NCBI GenBank assembly: GCA_001466705.2
Contig: LATX02000201.1
Span: forward strand, 186,001 to 250,000
Direction: 5' to 3'
Source of the DNA: Moniliophthora roreri
Taxonomy: Eukaryota; Basidiomycota; Agaricomycetes; Agaricales; Marasmiaceae
DNA: 64,000 nucleotides
The translations under genes and the position numbers were made by a program. The notes beneath the pieces are model-generated. The model made no database searches. It worked only from the letters and a program-made list of their open reading frames with translations, and was not told the origin of the DNA. Shown piece after piece: positions 12,175-23,000 of this stretch (its first letter is position 1; the number at the start of each line of letters is the position of its first letter).

Positions 12175-12894
12175 TTAAACGGCAACAGCCTCCTCCTTCG
12201 GTAAACACATGACGCACCCTGGCATCAACTTGTCACAATTCACCTTCTCGTTCATCCCCATTAACTTATCTAGCGGTATCCCATTATCCTTGGATATTTG
12301 CCAGCAGGTGTCTCCGGGTTGAACTCGATAGACCGATGCATTCTTGGGGCACGGCGGTGCAGAAGGACCCGAGGATTGGAAGAGGATACGCCAGAGCAGA
12401 AGCATGACAACAGCGATGAGAAGGAAGAACGGGAATAAGGTACGGTAAGCTGAATCTGTTCTGTACGACATGGATTTGTTCTGTAAACGACATGTAAGTG
12501 AGGGCGTCTAAAACAGATGACTGAGAACGTACTGAGTCGGTAGGGAGGGGCGCATAACCATCTGAGCGGGTGGGGACAGCTTCGATATCACCGTTCTCTT
12601 CATGCTGTCTTCCGTCGCCGTCGGATACTAAAAATGCTGTCAGACATGTTACCAGGAAAGATTGGGTACTTGTACACACCTTTCCTCATCTCTCCGAACT
12701 GAGCTCCTTCTGGTCCTTCCCATAGCGACCCATCACGGTCTCTGAAGAGGTATCTCTGGGTGTCAGAATCGTATCCCACTCGCTTCATGCCTTCAGGGAG
12801 ACGGTAGGAGTCCTAGCCATTGAATATCTTTGAATTATATGAAGGACTCGACAAGGACGTAGCGTACCTCGTCATATTGCGTCCAGCGGCCCAT
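12175..12894 (-). CDS. Small membrane protein with C-terminal LysM domain (186 aa)
   Basis: Four exons join in frame to 186 residues: 12894-12868, 12812-12680, 12627-12533 and 12480-12175, all with GT-AG introns. The N-terminal half is polar (start MGRWTQYDE, then RVGYDSDTQRYLFRDRDGSL and WEGPEGAQFGEM) and probably cytosolic. One transmembrane helix follows (LFPFFLLIAVVMLLLW). The C-terminus is a single LysM module (YRVQPGDTCWQISKDNGIPL, then KVNCDKLMPGCVMCLP) with an extra cysteine pair. LysM modules bind chitin or peptidoglycan-type glycans; here the module would face the ER lumen or cell wall. Secreted LysM effectors have a cleaved signal peptide, whereas this looks like a type II anchor. 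The function is unknown. Confidence 0.85.
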
Positions 12895-13027
12895 TTTGGT
12901 GTTCAGTCAGAGATATGTAAGGGAGGGATCGTGGTCGTGATGGAAGAAGCAATGTCGTGGTAAGTGGCGGTGCTTCGGCAGGGCGGTAAGGCGGCGGCTC
13001 CAGGTTGCTCCACAACGCTCATCCTGG

Positions 13028-13620
13028 TTCATTGCTCCAGGCACTCAATCCTCAATCCCGCAGCACTGACTTCTCATAGCTGATGCCGAATCTAACTTTA
13101 AAACCTGGCTCTAAATCCACTGTTTTTTATTCCTGTAACTCTCAGAACGGCATTCAGGCACGATCATGTCTTCATGGCGACCAGGCATGTCTTTAGGTTT
13201 CCTCGCAATTCTTATCGTTGAATTACGGTAAATTTCCGCAAATCGAATCAGGAGCGTTGCATGATAACTCACGTCAACAGACTAATATACTGATTATAAG
13301 GAATGAATGAAGAACGACGGGATCCATGTGCCCATGTGCTTTGCCCAGGATCTCGACTCGGATTAGTATACTTCTGGTTTTCTCTCTAGTTGGTATCGAA
13401 CCTGCTACTGCACCTCCGGATCGTCAAATGGACAAGTGCAATACCAAACTCCGTTATCGTTACATTCGCGATCCCCGAATGTCCTCAACGAACTGTTGGC
13501 GACCGTCAACGAGTTAGTTGCCTTCTTTAACCGACCTCAAGTGGGATAACATCATTGAAGCACCATCCAATTCCAAATATTGTGGCAACTTTTCATTTGG
13601 GTTGTCACTTCTGGATGACG
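13028..13620. other. Upstream region of the secreted-protein gene, itself duplicated
   Basis: No gene is supported here. Stretches near 13150-13175 (CAGGCACGATCATGT) and 13318-13350 (ATGCGCCCATGTGCTT-like) recur near 14577 and 14730, so the duplication includes promoter-side DNA. Confidence 0.55.
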
Positions 13621-13627
13621 GTACATG

Positions 13628-13633
13628 TATAAG
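13628..13633 (+). promoter_or_regulatory. Possible TATA element (TATAAG) of copy 1
   Basis: TATAAG lies about 60 nt upstream of the ATG at 13689, at a plausible distance. It corresponds in position to the clearer TATAAAAA of the second copy. Confidence 0.4.
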
Positions 13634-13688
13634 ATCACTTAGTGTGGCTGCAACCTTGCTCGTTAGTTCGCTTTCTTACATTCTCAAG

Positions 13689-14482
13689 ATGCTCGCCCGC
13701 TTCTCCAACCTACTCCTCGCCTTTGGTCTCATATCTATCAACGTTCTATGTCTTGCCACTCCGACCGACCTGACTACCGAATCCAGTGACCTCGCTGGCC
13801 TATCCATTGGGGACATCATCAACGCTCTCGGCATCGGTTTGGTGGAGAACATCGAAGTGACAATTACCTTGGATAGTTTGGTGACTGACTTGATTAGCAC
13901 TCAATTTACTGGTGTGTTCAATTTGTAGCCTCTTTTTGTCTTGCAGCCCGATGACCCGTAATCTATAGCGAAAAATCCGCTTCCACTTGAATTGTCTTTG
14001 GAAAGCGTCTCCAGCAAGGCCACGTTCAACGGGACGACATTCTCCGAGTTTAGCCATACATTCACCAAACCGGTCATTATACCTATTCTCGGGGAAAAAG
14101 AATCAGGCAAAATCGATAATGTTTTACTCACTCAGGGTGCTACTGCGAGTTTGGATATCATTCCGCGAGTTTTTCTCAGTACAATATGACCTGCAAATGA
14201 ACTGAAACTTGGAATTTTCGCAGATTTGGCGAGCTTGACCTCGAGCAAACGAATTTGGTTGTTAGGTACGGTACTATATCTCATCGTCGTTCCTTAAGCT
14301 GGCTGACGATCTGTAGGGCTGGCAGTATCCTTGGCTTCGGAGGTATCAGAATTCCAATCAATGGCTTGAAGCAAAAGAGTGTACCGACCGCGTGAGCTCT
14401 TCCATTCCAATCGTAACTGAACCCGATATATTGACGCGACTATAGGTATCAACTCGACATGGGATTGACGAATGTATCATGA
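13689..14482 (+). CDS. Small secreted protein, tandem copy 1 (190 aa, five exons)
   Basis: The exons 13689-13911, 13969-14164, 14224-14265, 14317-14391 and 14446-14482 join to exactly 191 codons including the stop. Residues 1-23 form a signal peptide (FSNLLLAFGLISINVLCLA). The mature protein has no domain I recognise. Landmarks are ITLDSLVTDLIS, PLELSLESVSSKATFNGTTF, FTKPVIIPILGE and GGIRIPINGLKQ. It looks beta-rich and cysteine-poor. Exon boundaries and phases match copy 2 at 14987-15769. Intron 2 begins GC (14165-14166, GCGAGT) where copy 2 has GTGAGT. Exon 4 carries six extra codons (RAGSILGFGG against SVGG) relative to copy 2. Expected to be exported; the role is unknown. Confidence 0.8.
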
Positions 14483-14940
14483 ATCGGTATTACATACTGA
14501 TGTATTACATTGCTACGAAATTGCCAAGTATCTGCGACATCCCTAATGCTCGCTGTTTTCAATCTCACGGCTTCCAGGCACGATCATGTATTCATAGCCA
14601 GACACGTTGTTCCCAGGTTTGTCATTGGAATACAGCACAGTCGAATCAGGAATTTTACCTGATTTATCGCGCTGATGGACTCACATGCTGATCCAGAAGA
14701 ACGCAAGAAGAACGAAAAAGAACGATATCCCCATGCGCCCATGTGCTTCGCCTCGGGTTTTCTCGTACTACACCGTGACCCTCTAATCGACAGGTCCAGC
14801 ATCATTTGGTGATCTCCTCCATGACTCCTCTGATGGGTTATGTTCAAACCACGACACCGTGAATGAACGTCGCTGGCTTCACTTGATCTCTGACTCAAGC
14901 GGTGGGCTACCCTTGGGATTCCGAAGCTTGAGGCGTCTTG

Positions 14941-14948
14941 TATAAAAA
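14941..14948 (+). promoter_or_regulatory. TATA box of secreted-protein copy 2
   Basis: TATAAAAA lies 46 nt upstream of the ATG at 14987 and is followed by a pyrimidine-rich stretch (CATCTCTTCCTCACACC) typical of a fungal transcription start region. Confidence 0.6.
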
Positions 14949-14986
14949 GCCTGGACCATCAGACATCTCTTCCTCACACCTTCAAG

Positions 14987-15769
14987 ATGTTCACCCGCTT
15001 CACCTCACTTCTCACTTTTGGTCTCCTGTTCGTTAATGCTCTAGGCCTCGCTATCCCAATTGACCTAATCACCAAATCCACTGATGTTGCTGACCTATCC
15101 ATTGAAGACATCACCAACGCTCTCGATGTCGGGTTTGTAAAGCACATCAATGTATTCATCACCTTGGATAGTTTGGTGACCAACTTGGTCAACATTGACT
15201 TTACTGGTGTGCTCTGCTTTTATTTGTTTCACCTTTGAGCTCGCTGATCAGGAATCTACAGTGGAGAACCCTCTTCCCCTCGAATTGACCCTGGAGAGCG
15301 CCTCCGGCAAGGGCACGCTCAACGGAACGACATATGCCGACTTTAATCACACATTCATCACACCGGTCGTCATACCTGCGCTCGGAGAAATGAATACAGG
15401 TGTTATCAACAATGTTTTACTCACTCAAGGTACCCTTGCGACTTTGGACATCATTCCGTGAGTTGTGCTTCTCTTTCGGTGTATAAACTTGGGAACGGGG
15501 AACGGGTTGATAACCTTGGATCGTTGTAGACTTGGTGTACTCGACCTTGAGCAAATGAACATAGTTATAAGGTATGGTGTTGTCCCTCATTATCATTCCT
15601 CAAACAGGCTTTGACAATATACAGTGTTGGAGGTATCACGATTCCGATTAATGGATTGGAGCAAAAGGGTGTACCAACTGCGTGAGTTCTTTCATTCCAT
15701 TCCTGACTAAACCTAGTTCATTGACACAACTGCAGGTATGAACTCGACTTGGGATTGACAACTGAGTAA
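14987..15769 (+). CDS. Small secreted protein, tandem copy 2 (182 aa, five exons)
   Basis: The exons 14987-15206, 15262-15457, 15530-15571, 15625-15681 and 15736-15769 join to 183 codons including the stop, all with GT-AG introns. The signal peptide is FTSLLTFGLLFVNALGLA. The mature part parallels copy 1 throughout (ITLDSLVTNLVN, PLELTLESASGKGTLNGTTY, NHTFITPVVIPALGE, GGITIPINGLEQKGVPTA). Exons 2 and 3 have the same lengths as in copy 1 (196 and 42 nt). The asparagines in NGTT and NHTF are possible N-glycosylation sites. The two genes are head to tail, about 500 bp apart. A relic of a third copy lies at 31226-31472. The family is not one I can name. Confidence 0.85.
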
Positions 15770-15773
15770 TATG

Positions 15774-16134
15774 TGCAATGAAATGATTTAGTACAACTTC
15801 TCTTGGTGGATCTAGTGTTAATGTGCAGACTCCTTATTGTTCCAAATGGTCTGACCACAATCAATTGATTCTCTTCATCAGTGTGAGTAAACCACAAAAG
15901 AACCGAGGCAGCTGTTTGCGGAGTGGCTGTGTGTACAATCTCTGGCCAGTATTGGTTTGTGTGTGTTTGCATGCAAACAGTGAATTATAATGTGCTTCAG
16001 TCAAAGTCACTTGTCAGCACTTGGAGGGTGGTGGGAGCAATAAATGAACCAAGCCATACTCTTTCAGAAGAGTTGGGATTCCTTCTGCTTAGATATGAGT
16101 TCTTTGACACCCTTGGTAATCAGTATTCACTATT
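15774..16134. other. Intergenic, no gene seen
   Basis: This AT-rich spacer lies between the secreted-protein pair and the left edge of duplicated segment A. From about 16140 rightwards the sequence matches about 25443 onwards; this spacer does not. Confidence 0.45.
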
Positions 16135-16277
16135 ACTATGTACTGTACTAAGACAACAAGTATCAACTCATGTTCTACACAAGCTGCAGGATAGAGTCCA
16201 TAAACAAAGTAACCCCAATAAAACAATTTCTCTAAAACCCAAATGCACTAATCCCTGATCCCACAATGGCTTCCCAC

Positions 16278-16284
16278 CATGAAC
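16278..16284 (+). repeat. Left target-site duplication (CATGAAC)
   Basis: CATGAAC directly abuts the left terminal inverted repeat. It is repeated at 17896-17902 beyond the right terminus. The paralogous unoccupied site in segment B reads CATGAGC once, at about 25577-25583. Confidence 0.7.
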
Positions 16285-17895
16285 CCCAGTGAGGTTTTAC
16301 TGGACGCTATCAGACATTATCTGACGATACCCAACCCTGTCTGATAACATCAGAAAATGTCTGATAGTGTCCTTAACATGCACTATTCCAGACGTTATCT
16401 GACATTATCAGACATTATTAGACATCTGGTCAGGCAGGTCTAATATGCCATTTACTGGTCAAATAGCATCTGATTGTTGTCTGATACTGTCTAATAATGT
16501 CTAATAATCAGATGCTATTGAACATTATACCACTATACACAATGCTAGTATGTATACCCTTGCCTCCCATCTCTCGCCTCCCCTCGACACACATACCAAG
16601 TCCGAAAACAGCAGATCCGGCACCTGCATAGTGTCCTGCTGATCCCACTATGCATTGTTACGTGCCTTGGAGTTCTTCTTGTGCGAAAGTTCTTGATATT
16701 TCTGTGGACTATGTCAGCACAGCCCACTAAGGAAGTAAATACACATACATGCAACTCATCCTTCTCATTCTTCTCGAACCATGCCCAATGATCTTCAAAT
16801 TCATCCATAGTCTTCTCCTTGTTCTCAGGCTTCTCTTTCCAATCGCTGCAATAAAGCCATCTGACAGAGATGGTTAGTTAATCACAGTGAGGGAGTCAGA
16901 AACATACTTGGAGCATATCAAATCTGGGATTCTCCAAGGTTTGAACCTTTTTTTCTTTGGTTGAGACGTTGTGGCAGTAGCAGCGTTGTTGTCAGACTTT
17001 CCTACAGCCTTGGCTTTTTGGGATCTAGGCTTGGCTTTTGTTTGCAGTGCATCATTTGGAGGTGCAGCGACCACCCTGAATCACAATCAGTGCAGAAATC
17101 TCCCAGGAAAACAATAGTGTATGCATTTATGGCCTCAATGAGGCAACTAAGCTTCCCTTCTAGTAAGCTGCCATCGACATGACAGTCATACACGAGATGG
17201 CGGACAAGTCACATGAAACCCTGTAATCCATATTTGCCATGAATGACAAGCACTTTTCGTTCCTCAAGGGCATCTGGGATGAGATTGATGATCGGACGAT
17301 CAAATTCCTCCCATACATCATTGTCGTTGTCTATGTGGGATGTGTACCAACTTGGGTCGTCATTGGAGTAGGCTGGGGGCAGATGGTTCTTGGGTGCATT
17401 TTTAACCTTTTGGTGAGTTCTTTGACAACAGGAATGGGGCAGGTGTGAGTTTGGGTCTGGGTATGGGTGGGTGCAGGTGCAGGTGCAGGTGCAGGTGTGC
17501 ATGTGAGTTTGAGTTTGGGTGTGGGTGTAGCTGTTCTCATCTTGAGTTTTATCTTGAGAAGGGGGAGAAGCAGTATAGATGAGGAGACAGAGTGGGCTAG
17601 CAGGAAGCTAGGAAGTGGGAATGGTGGTGGTTAGAAAGAAAGAAGCGAGTGTGGGGAAATTCAGGGCACAGGGGAATTTGCGCATGGACTCCAGAGTACA
17701 AGTTTTTTTTTTCTAAGTCTATCTCAAGCTGTGTTCTTTTCTAGTATCTTGTTTGGGTATGCACCAAGTTGGTAGCCAGGGAAGAAGCTGTCAAGCAAAG
17801 TTGATCAGATGGATGTCAGAAAATGTCAGATTTTTGTGGAAATTGTTGAATAACGTCTGATAGTGTCTGATGGCACCCACTAACATCTCGTTGGG
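16285..17895. mobile_element. 1.6 kb terminal-inverted-repeat DNA transposon inserted in a gene
   Basis: The left end starts CCCAGTGAGGTTTTA and the reverse complement of the right end starts CCCAACGAGATGTTA. Both run on for about 42 bp (TGG..GC.ATCAGACA.TATC.GACG) with roughly 70% agreement by eye. A 7 bp target duplication flanks it, and segment B supplies the empty site. The first 230 bp hold a swarm of subterminal GTCTGATA/TCAGACA-type motifs in both orientations, and similar motifs recur at 17817-17870. TIRs, a 7-8 bp target duplication and subterminal repeats fit a hAT-like element. No transposase was recognised inside, so it is probably non-autonomous, although it contains coding-looking sequence on the minus strand. 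Confidence 0.75.
16640..17540 (-). CDS. Unrecognised multi-exon gene carried inside the transposon
   Basis: Exon-like minus-strand stretches follow each other. The N-terminus is Pro/Thr-rich, from a GGTGCA minisatellite (17461-17520). Then come SWYTSHIDNDNDVWEEFDRP, INLIPDALEERKVLVIHGKY, SLLEGKLSCLIEAINAYTIV, a Lys-rich block (QTKAKPRSQKAKAVGKSDNN), PKKKRFKPWRIPDLICSK and DEFEDHWAWFEKNEKDEL, ending near RNIKNFRTRRT. Introns of ordinary size would join them, but I could not fix every boundary. No DDE triad, BED finger or hAT dimerisation motif was seen. It could be a degenerate transposase relic, a captured host gene or a transposon-specific protein. Confidence 0.35.
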
Positions 17896-19922
17896 CATGA
17901 ACTGCTGGTTTCCTTTTCTGTGAATCAGAGTCAGTCAGTGCTGGAATCAGAATGACATGAGCACCTCACCTTGAATATCAACAACTTCCTCAAAACACCT
18001 CTGACTGACTACCTCAAACTCTGGATACCTTCTGCTCCTTGCCCAATCAGATGTAGCGGGGTCAAAGTCACATGCCTCTTGCCAGTCTCGGAGGGCTGTG
18101 TAGGTGTAGGTGGGCCATTGGGGCACCCAGAAATGCCCAATTATCCTGCTAGTGAGCACTGGGAGTCCCCACTTCCCACACTCCTCCTCTGACATTCCAG
18201 ATTGACCAGTTTTGTCAAAAGACCAGAAGTAGGGTTGACATCTCCATGTAATTAATTCTGACAATGATTTGGGGAAGGGATGAAGGAAAAGGTATATAGG
18301 TGAGGGTGCAGGTGGGGTTTCTTTAATAGGAGGCTTGCCATCACAGAGGTTGAAAAATGCTGCAAGGCCATCATATTCATGTAGGGTGGATTCTATTGTC
18401 AGTGAGGGCAGATCAATGAGAACTGGTGGTAGGGAGAGTGGTGAGTATTTAGAGTAGATTCAAAAGAGAGGGGACATACAGAAGTGTTCCTCCCCCTCTG
18501 TAACATTAAGAGCATCAAAAACCCAGGATGATTGTGATAACCATGCACTCTGGAGCTTCCAATTGTTATAACTTGCCTCAAGATGGACATTTTGCCAATG
18601 AGTCAGATCCAACATGAAACTGAGAATCCCTGAGCTCAAATCAAATACAGGAACAATAACATCACTCACTGTGTCAACCCCCCATCAAGTACTGTTTCAT
18701 CTACCAGGCCCCTCCACTCACTCTGATCCAATTCCCACAGTGAACCAGCACCCTGTGGCCATCTTGCAACAGCCTCCATTGATGGTGAGTACACAGTATC
18801 GAACTGAAGCTCACTTATGATGTTCATCAAGAGGTGATAGAATGGATCCTGCTGAAGATCACAGAGATATGAATATGTTGTTGAATTCCAGACAGGATCA
18901 TCAGGATTTTTGGATCGGGGGTCATCTGCTGTTCCCAGAAGCAGATCATCAAGAAAGATAGACCCTCTACTATAATGTGCACACCACAAAATGCTATCAT
19001 CCACTCTTGACCTGATTTTGCAGAAGAACTGAAAGCAAATGTTATCTTTGAGCATATCTGCTTTTGTTGGGACAATGAGAGATCCATCGGCATCAGAGGG
19101 AATCCAATATGCATAAGGTCCCTCAGCACCACCACAGAGAGAGCCTCTCATGTCCATCCACACACTTGTGTGTGACCATCCATTGTTTTCCTGGAGAAGT
19201 GAATATCATTATCTCGAGTTTTAAAATTTCAGAAACTATACTAACCACCAAACATGTAAGGTAGACACTTGACCAGAATGAAGACTTGTAACAATGCTGC
19301 AGAGGTATCAATTCTGCATTCTACAGGATTAGAACTTACTGTTGATTGAGGAAAGAAGGTGATTCATACCATTGTGAAAAATTAACATTGGGATTGATGA
19401 TTGGTTGATTCCAAATAGTTGAAACGAGCCCAGATTTCTGGTCGCATGTCAGAATGTAGAGCTATCGAGCAATAGATGAAAACCTACTTGGTACAGGAGA
19501 ATCTTTCAAAATCTTCCTCCCAAACACGTTTTGCGTCTTCACCTTCATAAGTCATAGCAGTAAATTTGGTTGTCCGGCCCACAATCTCAACAGTATATAT
19601 CGTTCTCTGAGTTTTATGTCGGGCAAGCACTCTCCAGTGTCTCAACTTCCAGTCAAAGTCGGAAGAGTGTAGCTCCTTCTCCAAGATAACGTCCCCAAGT
19701 ATCACCTCATGAAACTGTGAAGGCTACTTGTTAGTCATGCGAAGGATATCTGAAAGGGCTGGCTGGCATGCTTACCTGGTCATACTTGGTACGTCTTACT
19801 ACCTCTTGACCAGCATTGAAGATGACGTTTCCATGAACCGTTCCATTGATTTGATTCCCTTCAACATGGTTGAATGTGTTCTTGCCCTTAATAGAAACAC
19901 GCGAACAGCCCGTGAAGCTCAT
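17880..19922 (-). CDS. Duplicated unknown gene, copy A (3' end altered by transposon)
   Basis: The start ATG at 19922 opens MSFTGCSRVSIKGKNTFNHV, then GNQINGTVHGNVIFNAGQE. This Asn/Gly-rich lead resembles the motif at the head of some fungal STAND-type proteins (inference). Later exons read FHEVILGDVILEKELHSSDF, YEGEDAKRVWEEDFERFS, FQLFGINQSSIPMLIFHN, VWMDMRGSLCGGAEGPYAYW, YSPSMEAVARWPQGAGSLWE, WLSQSSWVFDALNVTEGEEH and WPTYTYTALRDWQEACDFDP. No catalytic motif was recognised. Its paralog is at 25468-27625. The last exon runs into the transposon end: after ETSSS it reads CPTRC and stops at 17880. In segment B the same position continues into a hydrophobic tail. I believe predicted proteins of this architecture are common in agarics, with no known function. 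Confidence 0.65.
17896..17902 (+). repeat. Right target-site duplication (CATGAAC)
   Basis: Second copy of the 7 bp direct repeat. To its right the sequence continues as TGCTGGTTTCC, matching the segment B empty site. Confidence 0.7.
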
Positions 19923-20039
19923 TTCTAGTGCGGTAGAGTGAGATGGTGGTGGTAGGAGGGCAAGTTGCTTTGTGAGGAGTGCGAGGGCCTGGAGCATTTT
20001 ATACGTCGGTCGGTATTTAGATTTGGTGAATGAATAGTA

Positions 20040-23000
20040 CCTTCTTTGGGTGACAGGGCGACGGTGTCAATCTTTGTACTGCCTTTCTGAAACGATGAGT
20101 GTCAAAGTAAAAAAGGTACGTTACCTAGTTCCAACCTTGACCAGCGATTGTTTGAACCCATACGTCGCTGGGGCCTTCATGACGATGCAAAATGGGGTTC
20201 TTCACAGCTGGATGTCAATTACTCCAGATGTTTTGGTCGTTTACTAGATACCGAATCAACGTCAAGACGTTTTTGAGCCGATTACCACGTACTGTGCCTG
20301 ATCCCATTCAATACATCTTTCCCTCCCCGATTACGACAATTCGCTCGATTTACATGCATGACGGCAGGGTTTTAAAGTTTGAAGCATGAAGAGGTGGTGG
20401 CGGTGGTATAGTCATAACAGCTCGGCTTCGGACATTCAGCGTTAACAATGCTTACCTCGTCAATCACTTCGTTACAACCAGCAGATATCGATTGCGAACT
20501 ACCGTACAGATTCATATTTGCTCAACGCGGTAATTAGTACTGGTACTATTGAATTTAGCCTGGTGCTCTTGACCATAATCCCCGGGTCCCATAGTCCTGG
20601 AGCGCGATTTACAAGCCAATCAATCGGAGTTGTAGAGTCGGATAGAGTCGGACAGCATTTCTGACAATGAAAGCTATCCCATCGGTTATTACACCACACA
20701 CGTCAGGGTTAGCGCTCAGCACTCACCTTTCAACGTTCCCCTTGAACGAACTACATCCAGCACTCGACTTGGTCTTCAAGGCGCTATCTCCAACGTTCGA
20801 TCGAACGAGAACTCCGCCCAAAGGTGGGCTGAGCGGGTGAACGAACATGCACGGTTTGCGATTGAGGGATCTCTGATACACAACGCCGTGTGTTGGCATA
20901 GCAGCTGTCAAAGGTATCCCGTCAATATAAGGAAAGTGATACGCGGAAAGGTTGAACGAACCGTGCCCCTTCCTGAGCAAGGTGCTCTGCTAGACACGAC
21001 TTGAGGAAGAGAGAGGAATCCCAGTCGCCTTCGGTTCTTCCATTGTGTGTATTGGGTTTCGGAATTAAACATTGAACATCAGCCGGGTCTTCTAGAGGAG
21101 TCAAGATGAGAATGAGTTCTGTAACGTGAAGGAGTGCTTGCGTTTCCTTTCTTGTATCTTTTCCGGACCATATATACCCGACCGAATGTCTTCCAGGCTA
21201 CTCACAAGCGTAGACAATGGCTCAATGTTCAACGGCTCCAGGTCATCGACGCAAATGTTGTGATTCGAGATTTTACGCTGTGTTGCGAGGCGAAACCGGT
21301 CAGTAACCACGAGCTGAACAGATGAACATTAAACCCACATTAATTATTGCGCTCCAGGCGCCGATAGTGATCGTTCTGCGGCAAAGCCCCAAGTTCGATA
21401 CGTATCCGGCTTCGTTGGTGAGGAATTCACTGACGAAACGCTTTTTCCGCCCGAGTCATGGCTGTGGAAGATCGTAGTGGCGCAGGATACTTCGAGAAAG
21501 GATAAGAAAGGAGAACTTGCGAGCTGCATTGGAATGTGTCAGTACAGGGGGCTAGGAACTCAGAGTATTGCAGAAGGACGTACCATCTGAGTACATGTTT
21601 GCAGGATGCATACTCAAAAGTGGTGCGATTCATTGTTGATAGTTCGCTGCGGCGAAAAGCCCCGTGTTCAAGAGAGTAGGTAGTCTTCGCTCAAGGGCAT
21701 GGAGAGGTGGGTCCTAATCTTGAAGGGAGCAAAACTATGGCTCGGCTGAAAGAGAGCCGTGTTTTCAATACGAATGATCGACGGGATTCAGTTGAAATTG
21801 AACGCATGTCTGGCCGCGGTTAAGTCGTCGTTGGTTAAGAGGGTGTGTAGCATTGCAAAGAGCGAATTCCTGCTGAGTGTCCTTTTTGGAGAGATTAGGA
21901 TGAGGAGTACAAAATCTAAGTACGGTGCTCACATTTCGCTCGGCGATAGACCACATTCGTCCAACCCTGCATATCTTCCACGAGCTTCTCGACGTGGATA
22001 GTAGACCCAGGGTTCAACTGCCACCACAGGTTGTCGATGGAAAGAGGCTTAGTTGTTGCTTAGTTGTTGTAGCTGTAGGCTACACAGGAATAGGACGCTG
22101 TAGCGAGGAATGAGATCAGTCAGTAAGAGTTAGACCCAATGGATAACACGAGCGTACCCGCCGACCCACTAAGTACTGCGATTAAGTACGCCAAATCCAA
22201 CATGTTCATGTTTACGATATACCGATATGCCTCTTCCTTCTTGAGAAAACAGTTGGTAGCACGGACACGTAGGAAAACACGAGGAAGCGAATGATGGCCA
22301 CATGGAAAGAGCGCAACTCATTGGGATCATGATCTGATGCTGTAGTATCTGTTAGTAGAGCTCGGAAACGAAAGGACTGCGAGTGGAGTACAAGTTTACC
22401 GAATGCTCAATTTGAGATCCTACGCCTTTTTAAATCTATTGGTGCATCTCCTTCGTCCTGTTAAGGCCAGGAATCTTGGTAGACTTGTTGCAAGAGGTAG
22501 TGCTTGGTTGAAAAGAAGCACGTATCCTAGTTGAAGAAAAAGACGACGGTGAGAGCGGAGTTGACGCTAAATGGATTGTTTTTGTTAGTACCAGAGTTCA
22601 ATATGATTCAGTCGTCAGTTTCTGTTCAAAGCTAAAAAATGGGGTACCGGCATACCTTAGTTGAGCTTCTCCGTCTTGAGCTTGGAATTGCGAGACACAA
22701 GAGAAGAGTTTTCTGAAGAGCGCAGGCGCGTCTTTGACATCAACGACCGTCATGTCTATCTCCGACCTAACTCGATGCCATGCTCGGATGACTGCAACGA
22801 TAAAAGAAAGCCTAGAAGAATGTTTCTATACATCTTACCAACTGCCAGGTACGTGCATAGTGCTCCTCGTATCGATACTGCTACTAATACCATACTAGAC
22901 TTTCTACAACTTCCGAGTATCGGCCTCTCCACGGTCCTCCATCCTCTTTGCAGGCCCACATGACATTGTCATTTTTGTCTCTCCATCTCGTCACCCTGAT

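Larger units (their letters stand above)
13150..15769 (+). repeat. Tandem duplication of a secreted-protein gene with its upstream region
   Basis: Unit 1 (about 13150-14482) and unit 2 (about 14577-15769) are diverged direct repeats. Similarity starts several hundred bases before the ATG and continues through every exon to the stop codon. Offsets vary between about 1,290 and 1,430 bp because of indels, mostly upstream and in introns. Confidence 0.75.
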
